64,000 nucleotides of DNA from Lichenostomus cassidix (taxonomy: Eukaryota > Chordata > Aves > Passeriformes > Meliphagidae), in contig CM039182.1 in assembly GCA_008360975.2 (NCBI GenBank), forward strand, positions 101,959,443 to 102,023,442, in the 5' to 3' direction. Each line of letters opens with the position of its first letter. Position 1 is the stretch's first letter. A model generated the notes under the pieces. That model made no database searches and had not been told where the DNA came from. It was given only the letters and a program-made list of their open reading frames with translations. Shown here one piece after another: positions 62,601-64,000 of this stretch. The position numbers were made by a program, and so were the translations under genes.

Positions 62601-62800
62601 AAAAAACCCCAAAAAACCAAACAAAAACAAACAAAAAAAAACCAAACCAAGAACAAACAAAAAAAACACCCAAAAAAAGCCACCAAAAACCCCACCCCAC
62701 AAAAAAAACAAAACAACTCCACCAAAAAACAAAGAAAAAAAACCCAAAACAAACTAAAGAAACCAAAAAACCCCCCAAACCGAAACAAAAAAATCTCCAC
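62601..62800. repeat. A/C-rich low-complexity tract
   Basis: About 200 bases made almost only of A and C, in AACAAA, ACCAAA and AAACCCC words. It gives artefactual Lys/Pro/Asn-rich frames on the plus strand and Phe/Gly/Trp-rich frames on the minus strand. Shorter tracts of the same kind occur at 3885-3922, 4170-4220, 54370-54402 and 60780-60812. Confidence 0.9.
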
Positions 62801-64000
62801 CTCTGTAGTGATTTTTTTTCCCTGGTTGCTCTTTTAAGGATGTATCAGGCTAGAATGATCCCTCTATGTACACTGGGAACTAAGTCCCCACAGCATCTGC
62901 TGGTCCCAAGACGAGCAGTCTTGGGATGGGTTAGAGAGCTTGCATCAGGACAGGGAAGGTTACCTCTGACTGCCTCCAACGAGCTTCCACGAGGATGTGA
63001 AAGTTTGCTGCACAAATGTAATCTGGTACTGCACAAAGTTTTTCTAAGCTATACAATCCACCCAGAGTTACAAGTTATAAGATCAAACATTATTTTGGAT
63101 AGAGCTCAGTTCTGTACTCAGTTATCCAACTTAATGTGATCTGCAGCTGCTGAAGATCAGCAGAAGCAGAGCTTTTCTCCTTTCCTTCCCTCAACATTTT
63201 TTTTGAAGCAACACATCGGGACATCCCAGGTAACATATCTTTGACAATGAAATCCCAAATGTAACAGCAAAATGCCAACCTCTCACTGCAGCCTATTAAC
63301 CCTATTAACTAAACTCATCAGTAATTATCAACCATAACGTGTTGAGAGCTCTCTGCCTGTTGGACACAGACAGAACTCCTTAAGCATCCATTAAGAAGCT
63401 ATTAAGACACATGCAGGCACTTGAGTACAGCAGGAACAAATTAACTGCTTTGATATATTTTGTGATTGTTGTTGAGTCTTCAAAGAAATGGCAATCCTGA
63501 AAGATAACTTTTACATGAATGAAATCTTAATTTGCCAGGATCCTCCTGGGGAGGAACAACAGCTCTAGGTATATATTATGCAAACATTTCTTACACTGTG
63601 CCTTGTGCAGCATGTCAATTATCATAAGCACTTACTACTCTCATATTCAAACAAAATTAACGTGGTACAAACATCTTAGATACATTGTAGTTTTCTACAG
63701 CTGAAGTGCTCTTGTACACTTTCAGGCAGGTCAGAGATGCCCAAAGAAGAAGCAGCATTTTTGCAGGTCAGTTATCTCCACTTCAAATGTGATGCCAACA
63801 CACAAGAGGATGGCAGGAGAAGAAAAGGAAATGCAGAGTGCTTGCTAGATTAGATACTCCAGGGAACAAATAAATGGGGATTTTTGAAATGTCAAGCTTG
63901 TTTTTGTAGAAGTTCTAACAAGGCTATTACTCAGAAGCATTCACAAGAAAAGAAAATATTACCTAACTCTACAAGATAAGTAATTGTAATATATCTGTGA

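Larger units (their letters stand above)
60864..64000. other. Flank upstream of candidate start exon
   Basis: No CpG island, so the promoter of the AKAP7-like gene is either CpG-poor or outside the window. It holds the inverted G/T-rich and A/C-rich tracts (62181-62370, 62601-62800) and a short CA run at 61261-61270. The open frames across those tracts are low-complexity artefacts. Nothing else is seen. Confidence 0.5.

Noticed and set aside
62371..62800. Lys/Pro-rich plus-strand and Phe/Gly-rich minus-strand frames
   Set aside because: Created by the A/C-rich low-complexity tract.

Overview
The window is nuclear DNA from a vertebrate, almost certainly a bird. Most of it is AT-rich and CpG-poor, with a few sharp CpG-rich islets. 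The recognisable interspersed repeats are 5'-truncated CR1 LINE fragments, including copies with the typical CR1 3' end. Genes are intron-rich. The species cannot be named from the sequence. There are no prokaryotic features such as operons, CRISPR arrays or insertion sequences.

Layout. 1-13.6 kb: non-coding flank with one pentanucleotide microsatellite. 13.8-14.8 kb: a strong CpG island, the promoter and non-coding first exon of TMEM200C. 16,422-18,050 (+): the single-exon TMEM200C coding sequence, a two-pass membrane protein, followed by its 3'UTR. 18.9-31.9 kb: non-coding, with one CR1 fragment. 32.64-32.86 kb: a small CpG-rich islet carrying an excellent CTCF-type motif. 33,678 to at least 53,244 (-), and possibly to about 60.85 kb: a multi-exon gene for an AKAP7-like protein with a 2H phosphoesterase domain. 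61-64 kb: upstream flank with a pair of inverted G/T-rich and A/C-rich low-complexity tracts.

The AKAP7-like gene is the most interesting item. Five exons were assembled by hand. Their splice phases agree, and the joined product follows AKAP7 through the whole 2H domain, keeping both H-x-T/S motifs (HLT and HLS). It differs from AKAP7 in three ways: a long Gln/Glu-rich N-terminal part with about five 18-residue repeats, a different acidic C-terminal tail with no PKA-anchoring helix that I can see, and one intron that keeps frame only with a GC-AG splice pair. AKAP7 in mammals lies at the TMEM200A/EPB41L2 locus (human 6q23). TMEM200C lies at the paralogous locus (human 18p11, with EPB41L3 and L3MBTL4). 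The gene therefore looks like a whole-genome-duplication paralogue of AKAP7, not AKAP7 itself.

TMEM200C and the AKAP7-like gene converge tail to tail across about 15 kb of intergenic DNA containing two candidate CTCF sites, with a third inside the AKAP7-like gene. Nothing in the sequence shows a shared pathway. All gene models were read by eye, without alignment or transcript data.
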